From positions 62,001 through 126,000 of the forward strand of contig NZ_CP007264.1 of assembly GCF_000585495.1 (NCBI RefSeq): a stretch of 64,000 nucleotides of DNA, in the 5' to 3' direction. Shown here piece after piece: positions 52,611-60,313 of the stretch. Within the stretch, counting starts at the first letter, position 1. Every line of letters begins with the position of its first letter. Source of the stretch: Thermococcus nautili (GTDB taxonomy: Archaea > Methanobacteriota_B > Thermococci > Thermococcales > Thermococcaceae). Under the pieces are notes generated by a model. It saw only the letters and a program-made list of their open reading frames with translations. It was not told the DNA's origin and ran no database searches. The position numbers were made by a program, and so were the translations under genes.

Positions 52611-53215
52611 TGGCCGAGAGCCTCTCCTACACCGAGAAGCTCAAGAAGTGGAACCGCTTCGAGGTCGAGAAGTTCAGCAAGAAGGCCCCTGTCACCACTC
52701 CCTATCCTTTTATTGACATCGAGAAGCCACCCGAGTACCGCGGAATCCCGCACATCAACCCCGAGAAGTGCATAGGCTGTGGTGCCTGTGTCAACGCCTG
52801 CCCGCCCGATGCCCTAATCCTCGAGTGGGACAAGGAGCACGGTGTTAAGAGGCTCACCTTCAACGCGGCGCGCTGTATAAGGTGCCACCGCTGTGTGGAG
52901 GTTTGCCCGACCGGCGCGATGGAACCGACGAACATCTTCGAGATAGCGACCGACAACAAGGAAGATTTGGTAGAGGTCGTCGAGCACAAGCTCGCTTACT
53001 GCGAGGAGTGTGGCGAATACCTTGACTTCACCGAGAGGCAGATTGAGTACGTTAGGAACATCCTGCCGAAGGAAATCTTTGAGATGTACGCCCTTGAAGA
53101 CAGAATCGGCCTGACCCAGGAGGCAAAGATGCGCAAGACCGTCGAGAAGCTCAGGGAGACCGAGGGAATTCCAGTCTCGGCCTTCATGCTCGTGAAGAAG
53201 GGGGGTGAGGAGTGA
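52610..53215 (+). CDS. NuoI-like ferredoxin subunit (HycF type)
   Basis: A 201-residue subunit with two 4Fe-4S motifs, CIGCGACVNACP and CIRCHRCVEVCP, and a C-terminal helical tail containing CEECG. It carries electrons to the NuoB-like subunit. It overlaps both neighbours by single TGATG junctions, indicating tight translational coupling. Confidence 0.92.
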   Translation: MAESLSYTEKLKKWNRFEVEKFSKKAPVTTPYPFIDIEKPPEYRGIPHINPEKCIGCGACVNACPPDALILEWDKEHGVKRLTFNAARCIRCHRCVEVCPTGAMEPTNIFEIATDNKEDLVEVVEHKLAYCEECGEYLDFTERQIEYVRNILPKEIFEMYALEDRIGLTQEAKMRKTVEKLRETEGIPVSAFMLVKKGGEE

Positions 53216-54045
53216 TGGGAAGAAGGCTCAAGTCCGTCTGGGTCTATCACGTTGATGCTGGTTCATGTAACGGCTGTGACATCGAGGTGCTCGACGTCCT
53301 CAGCCCGTACTACGACCTTGAGAGGCTCGGTATCAAGGTCATCCCCAACCCGAGGCACGCCGATGCCCTCTTCATCACCGGCCCGCTCACGAGGCAGACG
53401 AGGGTAATGCTCAAGAAGGCCTACGAGGCCATGCCACCGAAGCCGAGGATAGTGGTCGCTATAGGAACCTGCGCCTCAAGCGGTGGAATCTTCTACAACA
53501 GCTACGCCCTATACAACACCTCCCCCCAGCGCGGAAGGGACAGACTCAGGAGCGGTGGACCGGAGATGATAGTGCCGATAGACATGTACATCCCCGGCTG
53601 TCCGCCGAGCCCGGAGGAGATACTCTACGGCGTCGCCCAACTGCTCGGTATCAAGGAGAAGAAGATGAAGGGCGAATACTGGGTCGCACTCCCGCCGAAG
53701 GAGACGCCCAAGGCCGAGAACGAGGTCGAGTTCAGAATCCCCGACAGGCCGATACCGCTCCGCTACTGGCTTACCCTTCGCGAGGAGCTCAGGCGCGTCG
53801 TTGGCTACTATGACAGGGAGGCCGTCCTTGAGGACTTCATGGCCCTCGTCGAGAAGGCCTTCGAGAGCGACAACCCGAGGGAGAAGCTCCACGACCTCGT
53901 CACCGGCTACTTCCTCAAGGAGAAGGACTCCAGGATAAAGGTCGCCATGCGCTTCCTCGAAAACGAGTTCTGGAAGCTGTACGACGAGTACCACTCCCTC
54001 GGAGAGGCAATTAAGAGGAAGTACCCCGTGACGGCGGGTGTCTGA
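53215..54045 (+). CDS. [NiFe] hydrogenase small subunit (HycG/NuoB type)
   Basis: A 276-residue subunit holding the proximal 4Fe-4S cluster: CNGCD, GTCASSGG and PGCPPSPEE. It has a long C-terminal extension (about 110 residues, REELRRVVGYYDREAVLEDFMALVEK) beyond the usual core. ATG 53215 overlaps the previous stop; GTG 53212 is less likely. Confidence 0.93.
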   Translation: MGRRLKSVWVYHVDAGSCNGCDIEVLDVLSPYYDLERLGIKVIPNPRHADALFITGPLTRQTRVMLKKAYEAMPPKPRIVVAIGTCASSGGIFYNSYALYNTSPQRGRDRLRSGGPEMIVPIDMYIPGCPPSPEEILYGVAQLLGIKEKKMKGEYWVALPPKETPKAENEVEFRIPDRPIPLRYWLTLREELRRVVGYYDREAVLEDFMALVEKAFESDNPREKLHDLVTGYFLKEKDSRIKVAMRFLENEFWKLYDEYHSLGEAIKRKYPVTAGV

Positions 54046-54364
54046 GGTGCCCTGGAAGCTCTACCGCTTTAAGTACGAGGACTACCCTGAGTACTCTGCG
54101 AGGATTACCGGCCACTACGCCGGCGACCTGCTAATCATCGAGGAGGAGGGCGAGCTGAGCGAGGAGGCAGTGAGGCTCATAAAGGGGGCCCTTGGAATAG
54201 ACGAGAACGCGAGGGCCTTTGACATCGAGGTCAGAGACGTGCTGAGGCTCCCGATTAAGGAGTTGCCGGAGAAGGACAGAAAGGTCCTGCTGGAGGCTTC
54301 CGAGAAGCTCGACTCCGAGAGCAAGCTTCACATAGAGTACCGCTACCAGCCGAGCTTCGATTAA
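54038..54364 (+). CDS. Small protein of the hydrogenase operon
   Basis: A 108-residue protein of unknown fold, starting MSEVPWKLYRFKYEDYPEYSARITGHYAGDLLIIEEEGELSE. It has no Cys and no membrane helix. It overlaps the small-subunit gene by eight bases and ends the hydrogenase transcription unit. GTG 54038 is used; GTG 54047 is possible. It is probably an accessory or assembly subunit. Confidence 0.6.
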   Translation: MSEVPWKLYRFKYEDYPEYSARITGHYAGDLLIIEEEGELSEEAVRLIKGALGIDENARAFDIEVRDVLRLPIKELPEKDRKVLLEASEKLDSESKLHIEYRYQPSFD

Positions 54365-54403
54365 ACTTTTATTTTCCCACAACTTTTCTCGGGAGGTGGT
54401 GAG

Positions 54404-54850
54404 ATGAACGAGGAGACGCTGAAGAAGGCCAAGGAGGAGCTGATTCAAAGGGTAAAAGACTTCTACGGCGACAACCTTCTCTCTATAATCTTCTACGGAA
54501 GGCATCTCCGCGACCCGAGCTTTCCGGAGATAGACGTGGTCGTAATCATCGACAAACCCTACGACCCGGTGAAGATGAACCGCATGGCGGACTTCGTGGA
54601 GAACATCCGCGACCCGATAGAGGAGAAGTACGGCTACCACGTCTCCTTCGAGCTCTACACGCGCGAGGAAGCGGAGAACTTCCACTCCGGCTACCTTGAC
54701 GTCGTGGTTAACTACGAGGTCGCCTACGATAAGGATAACTACTTCCAGAACCTCATGAACGACATGCTGAACCCCAAGAAGGCGATGGACTACGTGAAGT
54801 ACATCAGCACCATCGAGTACATCCAGCTGGACGAGGAGAGGGAGGAATGA
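54404..54850 (+). CDS. Nucleotidyltransferase-fold protein with altered motif
   Basis: A 148-residue protein resembling polymerase-beta-like minimal nucleotidyltransferases ([23 protein letters not shown]). The canonical GS is replaced by GR, and the DxD pattern by EID, so catalysis may be altered or lost. GGAGGTGG precedes the ATG, and its stop overlaps mobA in ATGA. Confidence 0.6.
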   Translation: MNEETLKKAKEELIQRVKDFYGDNLLSIIFYGRHLRDPSFPEIDVVVIIDKPYDPVKMNRMADFVENIRDPIEEKYGYHVSFELYTREEAENFHSGYLDVVVNYEVAYDKDNYFQNLMNDMLNPKKAMDYVKYISTIEYIQLDEEREE

Positions 54851-55422
54851 TTGGGGCAGTTCTGGCCGGCGGAAGGGGCAGGCGCTTCGGGGGCGACAAG
54901 CTACTCTACAAAATCAACGGCAGGCCTTTGATTCTTTACACCATCGAGAGGCTTGAAACCGCCAGAAGAATCGACGAGATAATCTTAGTTGCCTCGAAGG
55001 ACAACGCGGAAAAACTTGAGAGGCTCGGCTACCGCGTGGTCGTTGATGAGCTCCTTATAGGCCCGATGGGGGGCGTTTACACCGCCTTGAACCTCGGCGA
55101 TGCCTTTGTCGTTGCCGGCGACATGCCCCTACTCATCCCCGAGTTCATTGATTACATAATTGAAGAATTCAAGAATAGCGGAAAAATAGCCTGCGTGCCG
55201 AGGTGGGAGAACGGCTACCTCGAACCCCTTCACGCCGCTTATTCCAGGGCTTTCCGCGAAATCCTTGAGGAGAAGATAAAAAGTGGAAACTACGCCCTCA
55301 ACAGGGCAATCCGCGAGGCTAATCCCTGCTACCTCCCGATAGAGTCTCTCCCCGGGGAGTGGCGCGAGAGCTTCTTCAACGTGAACACGAGGGAGGATTT
55401 GGGGAGGATACAAAAGGGATAA
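54847..55422 (+). CDS. mobA: Molybdenum cofactor guanylyltransferase
   Basis: A 191-residue enzyme that joins GMP to molybdopterin to make the bis-MGD-type cofactor needed by FdhA. The nucleotide motif is [16 protein letters not shown] (residues 5-20), then [10 protein letters not shown] and the metal-binding VAGDMPLL. A MobA gene just after the Fdh-hydrogenase cluster fits cofactor supply. Confidence 0.88.
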   Translation: MIGAVLAGGRGRRFGGDKLLYKINGRPLILYTIERLETARRIDEIILVASKDNAEKLERLGYRVVVDELLIGPMGGVYTALNLGDAFVVAGDMPLLIPEFIDYIIEEFKNSGKIACVPRWENGYLEPLHAAYSRAFREILEEKIKSGNYALNRAIREANPCYLPIESLPGEWRESFFNVNTREDLGRIQKG

Positions 55423-55428
55423 ATAGCA
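55418..55428 (+). promoter_or_regulatory. TATA box of a leaderless small gene pair
   Basis: GGGATAAATAG overlaps the end of mobA and lies about 22-24 bases before ATG 55445, so transcription should begin at the start codon. Confidence 0.5.
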
Positions 55429-55444
55429 TGCCCCTCAAAGTTTA

Positions 55445-55564
55445 ATGGGAGAACCATGGGCATTGGAAGATGCCTTTTTCCTCTACGAGCTGTTCAACGA
55501 GAAAATTGACCGGAGGGCGCTCAATGACTACGCGAGAAAACTTGGCATTGAAGTTCCGTTCTAA
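55445..55564 (+). CDS. 39-residue protein, unknown function
   Basis: MGEPWALEDAFFLYELFNEKI begins a 39-codon gene ending in TAA at 55562-55564. It has a TATA box at leaderless distance, and its composition (acidic, aromatic, helical) looks like a real protein. It overlaps the next gene by 41 bases in another frame. Such nested small pairs can be toxin-antitoxin-like, but no family is recognised. Confidence 0.5.
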   Translation: MGEPWALEDAFFLYELFNEKIDRRALNDYARKLGIEVPF

Positions 55565-55745
55565 GCGTGATTTGGAAGAGAGGCTCGCCTTCATTCGGCT
55601 TTACGTGAAGAGGCTGAAGGAGAACCCGGATGAGGTATTCAAACAGCAGGTGAGGCTTGTGAATTCGTTCCTTGCCTCCGCCAAGAGCTTTCCGCTGAGC
55701 AGGGAAGAGTACCTGCGGATGAAGGGAGAACTGCGGAGACGATAA
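55524..55745 (+). CDS. 73-residue basic helical protein, unknown
   Basis: A 73-residue Lys/Arg-rich helical protein (MTTRENLALKFRSKRDLEERLAFIRLYVKRLKENP...). ATG 55524 has GGAGGG upstream, inside the preceding small gene. The earlier in-frame start at 55470 would have no ribosome-binding site. It is probably co-transcribed with the 39-residue gene. Confidence 0.6.
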   Translation: MTTRENLALKFRSKRDLEERLAFIRLYVKRLKENPDEVFKQQVRLVNSFLASAKSFPLSREEYLRMKGELRRR

Positions 55746-55805
55746 CTCGACTCTTAGGAGACTCCCCCAGTTGATATCCAAAAAGGAAGATAGACCAATT
55801 CCCAA

Positions 55806-56294
55806 TTACATTGTTGAGGGCTTATCCCTTTTTAGAATCCCCGCCAGTAGTTCCGCCAGCCTCTCGGCGCGCTCCTTTATAAGCTCGCTCGGCTCCTGAA
55901 AGAGGCCCGTCGACCCGGGCTGACAGCCTATGAGCACGAACTCCGCCTTGACCAGCGTCTTCATGAACTGTGTAACGAACTTCAGCGGAAGGCCGTGCGT
56001 CGATATCGCCTCTCCGAGCGTCCCCTCCGGGTCGGCTATGATGTACTCGCCGACTTCACCGCCGAAATCAACGGCATCGACGAGGACGACGAGGTCAGGT
56101 TTAAAGCTTGCTATCTTGCCAGTGTAGTTCTCAGGAACTTCCCCGCAGTTCAGCACGAGGACGTCGGGGTTGTCCAGCAACTCCTTCAGCCTCTCCGCGA
56201 CCAGAACGCCGAAGGCGTCATCTCCCCTGATGTCGTTTCCAATTCCGCAGATAACGACCCTTTTCGCGTTCTGGAAGAGTTCTTCAAGGTTCAT
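55806..56294 (-). CDS. Hydrogenase maturation protease (HycI/M52 type)
   Basis: A 162-residue endopeptidase that removes a C-terminal peptide from the [NiFe] large subunit after nickel insertion. Signature GIGNDIRGDDAFGVLVAERL (residues 17-36), nickel-sensing Asp in VDAVDFGG and His in STHGLPL. It is separated from the hydrogenase operon by other genes but is a probable processor of the 50811 gene product. Its start overlaps the PIN gene stop in ATGA. Confidence 0.9.
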   Translation of the reverse strand: MNLEELFQNAKRVVICGIGNDIRGDDAFGVLVAERLKELLDNPDVLVLNCGEVPENYTGKIASFKPDLVVLVDAVDFGGEVGEYIIADPEGTLGEAISTHGLPLKFVTQFMKTLVKAEFVLIGCQPGSTGLFQEPSELIKERAERLAELLAGILKRDKPSTM

Positions 56295-56779
56295 TGACTA
56301 TCCTCCCCTACGAGCTTCTTTTTTCTCAACAGCTCGATAAGCTCAAGGCCCGTTACGACGTAAATTTTCGTGTTTTCAACTTCAATTTTCATGCTTTCGT
56401 TTCTCATATCGAGAAGGTCTCGGTCGTAGGTAACTATGGCAAACGCATCGCCCTCAACTGCGACTTCAATCCACTTGTCATCGCTCTCATCTCTGCACAG
56501 TTTGACCTGCTTTTTTGGCGTGACGAACTGGCTGTGCTCTTCAATAAACCTTAGAACCCTCGCGGGGTTCTGAAGGGGAACTCTGGAGCTTTCGGGAACT
56601 CTTGAGTACAGTGCCATTATCTTCGGGTGCGCGAGCTTGTATCTCATCTCCGCTACGGTTTCGGAAGAAGCATAGTTTATGAGGATTCCCCGGCGGATTA
56701 GCTCTAAAATGAATGCAACAGCGTTCCTTTTCGGGTTTTTGCTGAGGAGAAACGATATCAGGGCCGATGTCTCAATCAC
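56291..56779 (-). CDS. PIN-domain protein (VapC-like toxin)
   Basis: A 162-residue PIN-fold ribonuclease-like protein. Acidic residues include the first strand VIETSALISF, the central E (SETVAEMRY), and the DRDLLD region (ATVTYDRDLLDM-type: IVTYDRDLLDM). I place the start at GTG 56779, overlapping the upstream stop in GTGA, since PIN proteins begin just before the first strand; ATG 56824 would add fifteen residues. It is paired with the gene at 57105. Confidence 0.72.
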   Translation of the reverse strand: MIETSALISFLLSKNPKRNAVAFILELIRRGILINYASSETVAEMRYKLAHPKIMALYSRVPESSRVPLQNPARVLRFIEEHSQFVTPKKQVKLCRDESDDKWIEVAVEGDAFAIVTYDRDLLDMRNESMKIEVENTKIYVVTGLELIELLRKKKLVGEDSQ

Positions 56780-57105
56780 AACTCCAAGCCCATGGCCCTT
56801 AGCTTTCTCTCGATTTCCAGCCATTTTCTGACGTCCTCCTTGACCTCGATGAGGAGTTCGCTGAGGTCCTCTGGGGCGTCTTCCGTCGGCTCTTCGACCT
56901 CAAGGCCTTCCACGGCCTTTTCCTTTTCGGCTTTCTCAAGCTTCTCAAGGTTCTCCTTCCATTCGAGGTACTTGAGGAGTTCCTCAACAGTAACGCCGAG
57001 GGAACTGGCGAGCTTTAAAACTATCTCGGAGATTAAAACCCTCTTTTCCCGGTCTTCGAGGAGTCTTTCAACGGTGTAAACTTCAGGGTTAATGACCTCG
57101 CTCAT
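56776..57105 (-). CDS. Putative antitoxin partner of the PIN protein
   Basis: A 109-residue acidic helical protein with a helix-turn-helix-like start (VLKLASSLGVTVEELLKYLEW) and a Glu-rich C-terminus (EVEEPTEDAPEDLSELL). It precedes the PIN gene and overlaps it, as antitoxins do. ATG 57105 has GTGAG upstream; GTG 57129 would add eight residues. Confidence 0.6.
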   Translation of the reverse strand: MSEVINPEVYTVERLLEDREKRVLISEIVLKLASSLGVTVEELLKYLEWKENLEKLEKAEKEKAVEGLEVEEPTEDAPEDLSELLIEVKEDVRKWLEIERKLRAMGLEL

Positions 57106-57206
57106 GGTCTCACAGGGGTCTTTTGACACGGGCGTATTTTAAGGTTGCGATTGGAACGTCTTGGGACCTAAAGTATGGCCCTCTGAAATGAATGGAAAAA
57201 GAAAAC

Positions 57207-57932
57207 TCACAGCTTCCCCGCAAGCTCCTTAACCTTCTCCGCGAACTCGGTCTTCATGAGCTCCTCGACGTTTCCAATCTTCGCGTCGAGGTCCGGATAG
57301 AAGGGTATGCCGATGAGGTACGGGACGTTGTAGCGCTCGGCGAGCTTCCTGACGTCTTCCTCGTTGTCCAATTTCATGTTCTCGACGACGCCGAGGACCT
57401 GGTGCTTCTCCTCGAGGAGCAACTGTATGAGCTTCTCGACGACGTTGAGGGCGAGCTTCGACGGGGTTGCAACGACGAGGAACTCACCCCTCTTGAGGAA
57501 GCGGAGGACATCCAACAGCTGGTCGCCGAGTCCAGGTGGCATGTCGATGACGAGGTAGTCAAGCTCGTCCCAGCGCGTTATCGTGAGGAGCTCGATGAGG
57601 GCGTCGCTTATCTCCTTACCGCGGAGCGGTGTGGGCCTGTTCTCGGTGTAGTAGGCTATGGTCATGAACTTTATCCCGTGAACGGTAGGCGGGACAACGC
57701 CTTTGTCCTCCTCAGGGAACTCCTTCGGCTCGAAGCCGAGAATCACGTGGTCACTTGCCCCGTGGAAGTCAAGGTCAAGCAGGCCGACCTTATAGCCCTT
57801 CTCGGCCAGAGCTAAAGCGAGGGTCGTCGAGATGAGCGATTTTCCTACTCCCCCCTTCCCGCTGACGACGGGGATTATCCTCTTGACATTCTCAAGCCTC
57901 GCGCTTATGGCTATCTCGCGCGGGTCAATCAT
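57207..57932 (-). CDS. hypB: Archaeal HypB, Mrp/MinD-type ATPase for nickel insertion
   Basis: A 241-residue MinD/Mrp-family ATPase. The deviant Walker A is SGKGGVGKSL (residues 24-33); others are LLDLDFHGASDH and VIDMPPGLGDQ. In Thermococcus kodakarensis an Mrp-type protein of this kind next to hypA is the functional HypB, which binds HypA and lets it take up nickel; it is unrelated to the bacterial GTPase HypB. The start overlaps hypA in ATGA. Confidence 0.88.
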   Translation of the reverse strand: MIDPREIAISARLENVKRIIPVVSGKGGVGKSLISTTLALALAEKGYKVGLLDLDFHGASDHVILGFEPKEFPEEDKGVVPPTVHGIKFMTIAYYTENRPTPLRGKEISDALIELLTITRWDELDYLVIDMPPGLGDQLLDVLRFLKRGEFLVVATPSKLALNVVEKLIQLLLEEKHQVLGVVENMKLDNEEDVRKLAERYNVPYLIGIPFYPDLDAKIGNVEELMKTEFAEKVKELAGKL

Positions 57933-58348
57933 GCCTCTCCCTCCTTCTCAATCATTATCCCGGCAACGTAAACGCCCCTACCCTGGACGACCTCAAAGTC
58001 GTGGCTCCCGCACTTCGGGCATGCCAGAAACGCGTGAACGACCTCGGGAATGAAGTGGATGTCCTCCTTTATGCGCTCGTCGAACTGGTCCTTGACCTCC
58101 TTGAGCTTCCAGGTGTGCCCGCAGTTGCGGCACTTGAAGACCGCCTCTTCCTCCTCGAAGATTATCTCGGCCCCCTCTGCAATCGTTCCCGCGAACATCT
58201 GCTCCATCGCGAACTTCACTATGTCCTCCGCGACGTCCTGTAGTTCGCCGAGAACGACCTTGACGGCCTTTACCCTCTTTGCCCCCTCCCTCTGGGCGTA
58301 GTCGAGGACGGTTCTAACTATGGCATCCGCCAGCGCCCACTCGTGCAT
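57929..58348 (-). CDS. hypA: Hydrogenase nickel-insertion protein HypA
   Basis: A 139-residue nickel chaperone. The N-terminus MHEWALADA supplies the nickel-binding His2. The zinc domain has CRNCG and CPKCG, separated by a longer loop (about 40 residues) than in bacterial HypA, as in archaeal proteins. It is first in the hypA-hypB operon, with TATA-like CATTTTTAAGG on the minus strand at about 58376-58386. Confidence 0.94.
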   Translation of the reverse strand: MHEWALADAIVRTVLDYAQREGAKRVKAVKVVLGELQDVAEDIVKFAMEQMFAGTIAEGAEIIFEEEEAVFKCRNCGHTWKLKEVKDQFDERIKEDIHFIPEVVHAFLACPKCGSHDFEVVQGRGVYVAGIMIEKEGEA

Positions 58349-58392
58349 GGTATCACCGACGGAAATTGGCGTGTCACCTTAAAAATGGTTGG

Positions 58393-58401
58393 GTTTGAAA
58401 C
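58393..58401. promoter_or_regulatory. Possible SurR half-site between hypA and CDF gene
   Basis: GTTtgaAAC fits GTTn3AAC, and GTG instead of GTT follows at the five-base spacing. It lies just upstream of the hypA TATA. It is a weak match; single half-sites are expected often by chance. Confidence 0.25.
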
Positions 58402-58457
58402 CGGTGGTGTGCAGACAAATTTATTAACGGTTCGATGGAACTCTCCCCGGTGGTGGG

Positions 58458-59339
58458 ATGGGGCACGAGCACGGGCACGGGCTTAAGAGGAACCTGGCAA
58501 TCTCAATCGTCCTGAACCTCACGATAACCATCGCAGAGGTAATCGGCGGTCTCATCTCGGGCAGTTTGGCGCTCCTGAGCGATTCGCTTCACAACTTCAG
58601 CGACAGCATGAGCCTGCTCGCGAGCTACTTCGCCCTAAAAATCGCCGAGCGAAGGCCCAACGAGAAGTACACCTTCGGATACAAGAGGGCCGAAATCCTC
58701 GTGGCCTTCATCAACTCCGCCGTCTTAATCGGCGTTTCACTCTTCCTCGTCGTCGAGGCTTACAGGCGCTTTAGAAACCCCCAGCCGATTGACACAGCCA
58801 TAATGCTCCCAGTAGCCCTCGTCGGCCTAATCGCGAACCTCCTCTCGGTTTTCCTCCTCCACGAGCACGCTCACGGCCTTAACGTCCGCTCCGCTTACCT
58901 TCACCTTCTGAGCGACACCCTCTCGTCGGTGGCCGTCGTGATTGGTGGTTTGTTGATTCGCTTCTATGGCGTCGAATGGGTTGACCCGCTCGTTACAGTT
59001 GTGATAGCGCTCTACATCCTCCGCGAGGCCTACGAGGTACTGAGGGAGAGCGTTGACGTCCTGATGGAGGCGTCGCCGGAGCTCGACCTTGAGGCGATAA
59101 AGGCCGAGCTGGAATCGATTCCCGGCGTTAAGAACGCCCATCACTTCCACGCCTGGCGGGTCGGTGAGGGTGGGATTCACTTCGAGTGCCACCTATCTGT
59201 TGAGGACATGCCCCTGAGCGAGGCACAGCGGATTATCGACGAGGCCGAGGGGAGGCTGAGGAAGTTCGGGATAACCCACGTTACAGTTCAGCTTGAGGTT
59301 AACCGGTGCGAGCCCGGTCTTTTGTGCCCAGACGCCTGA
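58458..59339 (+). CDS. Cation diffusion facilitator metal exporter
   Basis: A 293-residue CDF transporter that exports Zn2+ or related divalent metals by proton exchange. The His-rich start MGHEHGHG precedes six helices. Metal sites are LLSDSLHNFSD (helix 2) and LLSDTLSS (helix 5), plus HEHAHG in the inner loop. A C-terminal cytoplasmic domain includes NAHHFHAWRVGEGGIHFECHL. GGTGG precedes ATG 58458, and TATA AAATTTATTAA is at about 58417-58427. Confidence 0.93.
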   Translation: MGHEHGHGLKRNLAISIVLNLTITIAEVIGGLISGSLALLSDSLHNFSDSMSLLASYFALKIAERRPNEKYTFGYKRAEILVAFINSAVLIGVSLFLVVEAYRRFRNPQPIDTAIMLPVALVGLIANLLSVFLLHEHAHGLNVRSAYLHLLSDTLSSVAVVIGGLLIRFYGVEWVDPLVTVVIALYILREAYEVLRESVDVLMEASPELDLEAIKAELESIPGVKNAHHFHAWRVGEGGIHFECHLSVEDMPLSEAQRIIDEAEGRLRKFGITHVTVQLEVNRCEPGLLCPDA

Positions 59340-60201
59340 AGAGGAGCGCGTAGCTCAGCGGGCCGAGTATGGCCTCGCCTATGACGCCGGTGAGCTCGAG
59401 CAGGACGTCGTAGACTACCAGCCAGAACGCCAGAAAGCCGAGCACGGCCCTTCCCTCGTTTCCATTGAGAGAAGCAAAGAAGAGGACGAGCGCGAGCGTT
59501 CCAACTGCATCGGTGGCGAGCGGTGGAAGGACCTTGGGAAGGAAGGCGAGGGCTGTGAAAATCGTCGCCCCCGAGATAAAGCCGGCCGTGAAGGGACGCG
59601 ATGGCGTGAAGGGAACGTCCCTGCTCCTGAACTTCCTGGCGAGGAGGAAGAGCGCGAGGGCCGATAGAATGGCGACCGAGTACTGACCCGGGGACGGGGC
59701 GTAGCCGGTGAGGTGCGCGAAGGCAAAGGCAGAGGTGCAGAAGGCGATTGTGGCCAGAAGGGCACCCCGTTTCCCGATGAGGGACTTTCCGCGCAGTTCT
59801 GGGTAGAGAAGCTCCACTATCAGAATCGGGAGGGCTATGCTCATCGTGGCGTGGTAGGCCGTCAGGAGAACGGCCCAGCTCGTGTTCACGCCGAAGACCC
59901 TGCCATAGTCCCTAAGCGCCCCGAGGTCGGGCCAGTTCGGGTCGAACCACGAGCGGATTACGAGCCCCTCCTCAACGACGCCGTAGAGGGCGCCGAGGAG
60001 CATGAGGCCGACCTTTCCCCGGCCGAGCCGTATCCACGCCTCGCGAATCAACAAAACGCCAGAGCCGTAGAAGAGCCAGAGGAGGGGAAAGGAGAGGGGT
60101 TGGACAACAAGCTGGAGCGGGTGCGTTGAGCCACCGAGGACCTCGGCCAGGAAAGGCGAGAGGAAAGTGAGGAGTAACACCGCTCTGGTCTCTTGTCTCA
60201 T
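59299..60201 (-). CDS. Polytopic membrane protein with EE motif, unknown
   Basis: A 300-residue protein with about eight helices. The segment GALYGVVEEGLVIRSWFDP resembles the EExxxR motif of CPBP (CAAX-protease-like) proteins, but the later His motifs are not convincing (AYHATMS, AHLTG), so function is uncertain. ATG 60201 lies about 25 bases from a TATA-like GGTTTTTAGA, suggesting a leaderless mRNA. Its 3' end overlaps the convergent CDF gene by 41 bases. Confidence 0.65.
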   Translation of the reverse strand: MRQETRAVLLLTFLSPFLAEVLGGSTHPLQLVVQPLSFPLLWLFYGSGVLLIREAWIRLGRGKVGLMLLGALYGVVEEGLVIRSWFDPNWPDLGALRDYGRVFGVNTSWAVLLTAYHATMSIALPILIVELLYPELRGKSLIGKRGALLATIAFCTSAFAFAHLTGYAPSPGQYSVAILSALALFLLARKFRSRDVPFTPSRPFTAGFISGATIFTALAFLPKVLPPLATDAVGTLALVLFFASLNGNEGRAVLGFLAFWLVVYDVLLELTGVIGEAILGPLSYALLFRRLGTKDRARTG

Positions 60202-60223
60202 ATTCACTGTTCATTTTGGGAAT

Positions 60224-60245
60224 CTAAAAACCTTCACGTTTTTAG
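60224..60245. repeat. Perfect 8-bp inverted repeat overlapping a promoter
   Basis: CTAAAAAC-cttcac-GTTTTTAG forms two exact 8-bp arms with six bases between. It overlaps the TATA-like element of the minus-strand gene at 60201 and lies between two divergent genes, so it could be a regulator's operator or a coincidental pair of TATA-like sequences. Confidence 0.45.
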
Positions 60246-60313
60246 GATTTTTGAGCTGATGCATGAAAAGCTTTTTAAATGAGGCTTTTCTCATTTTCTT
60301 CGGGTGACCTAAA

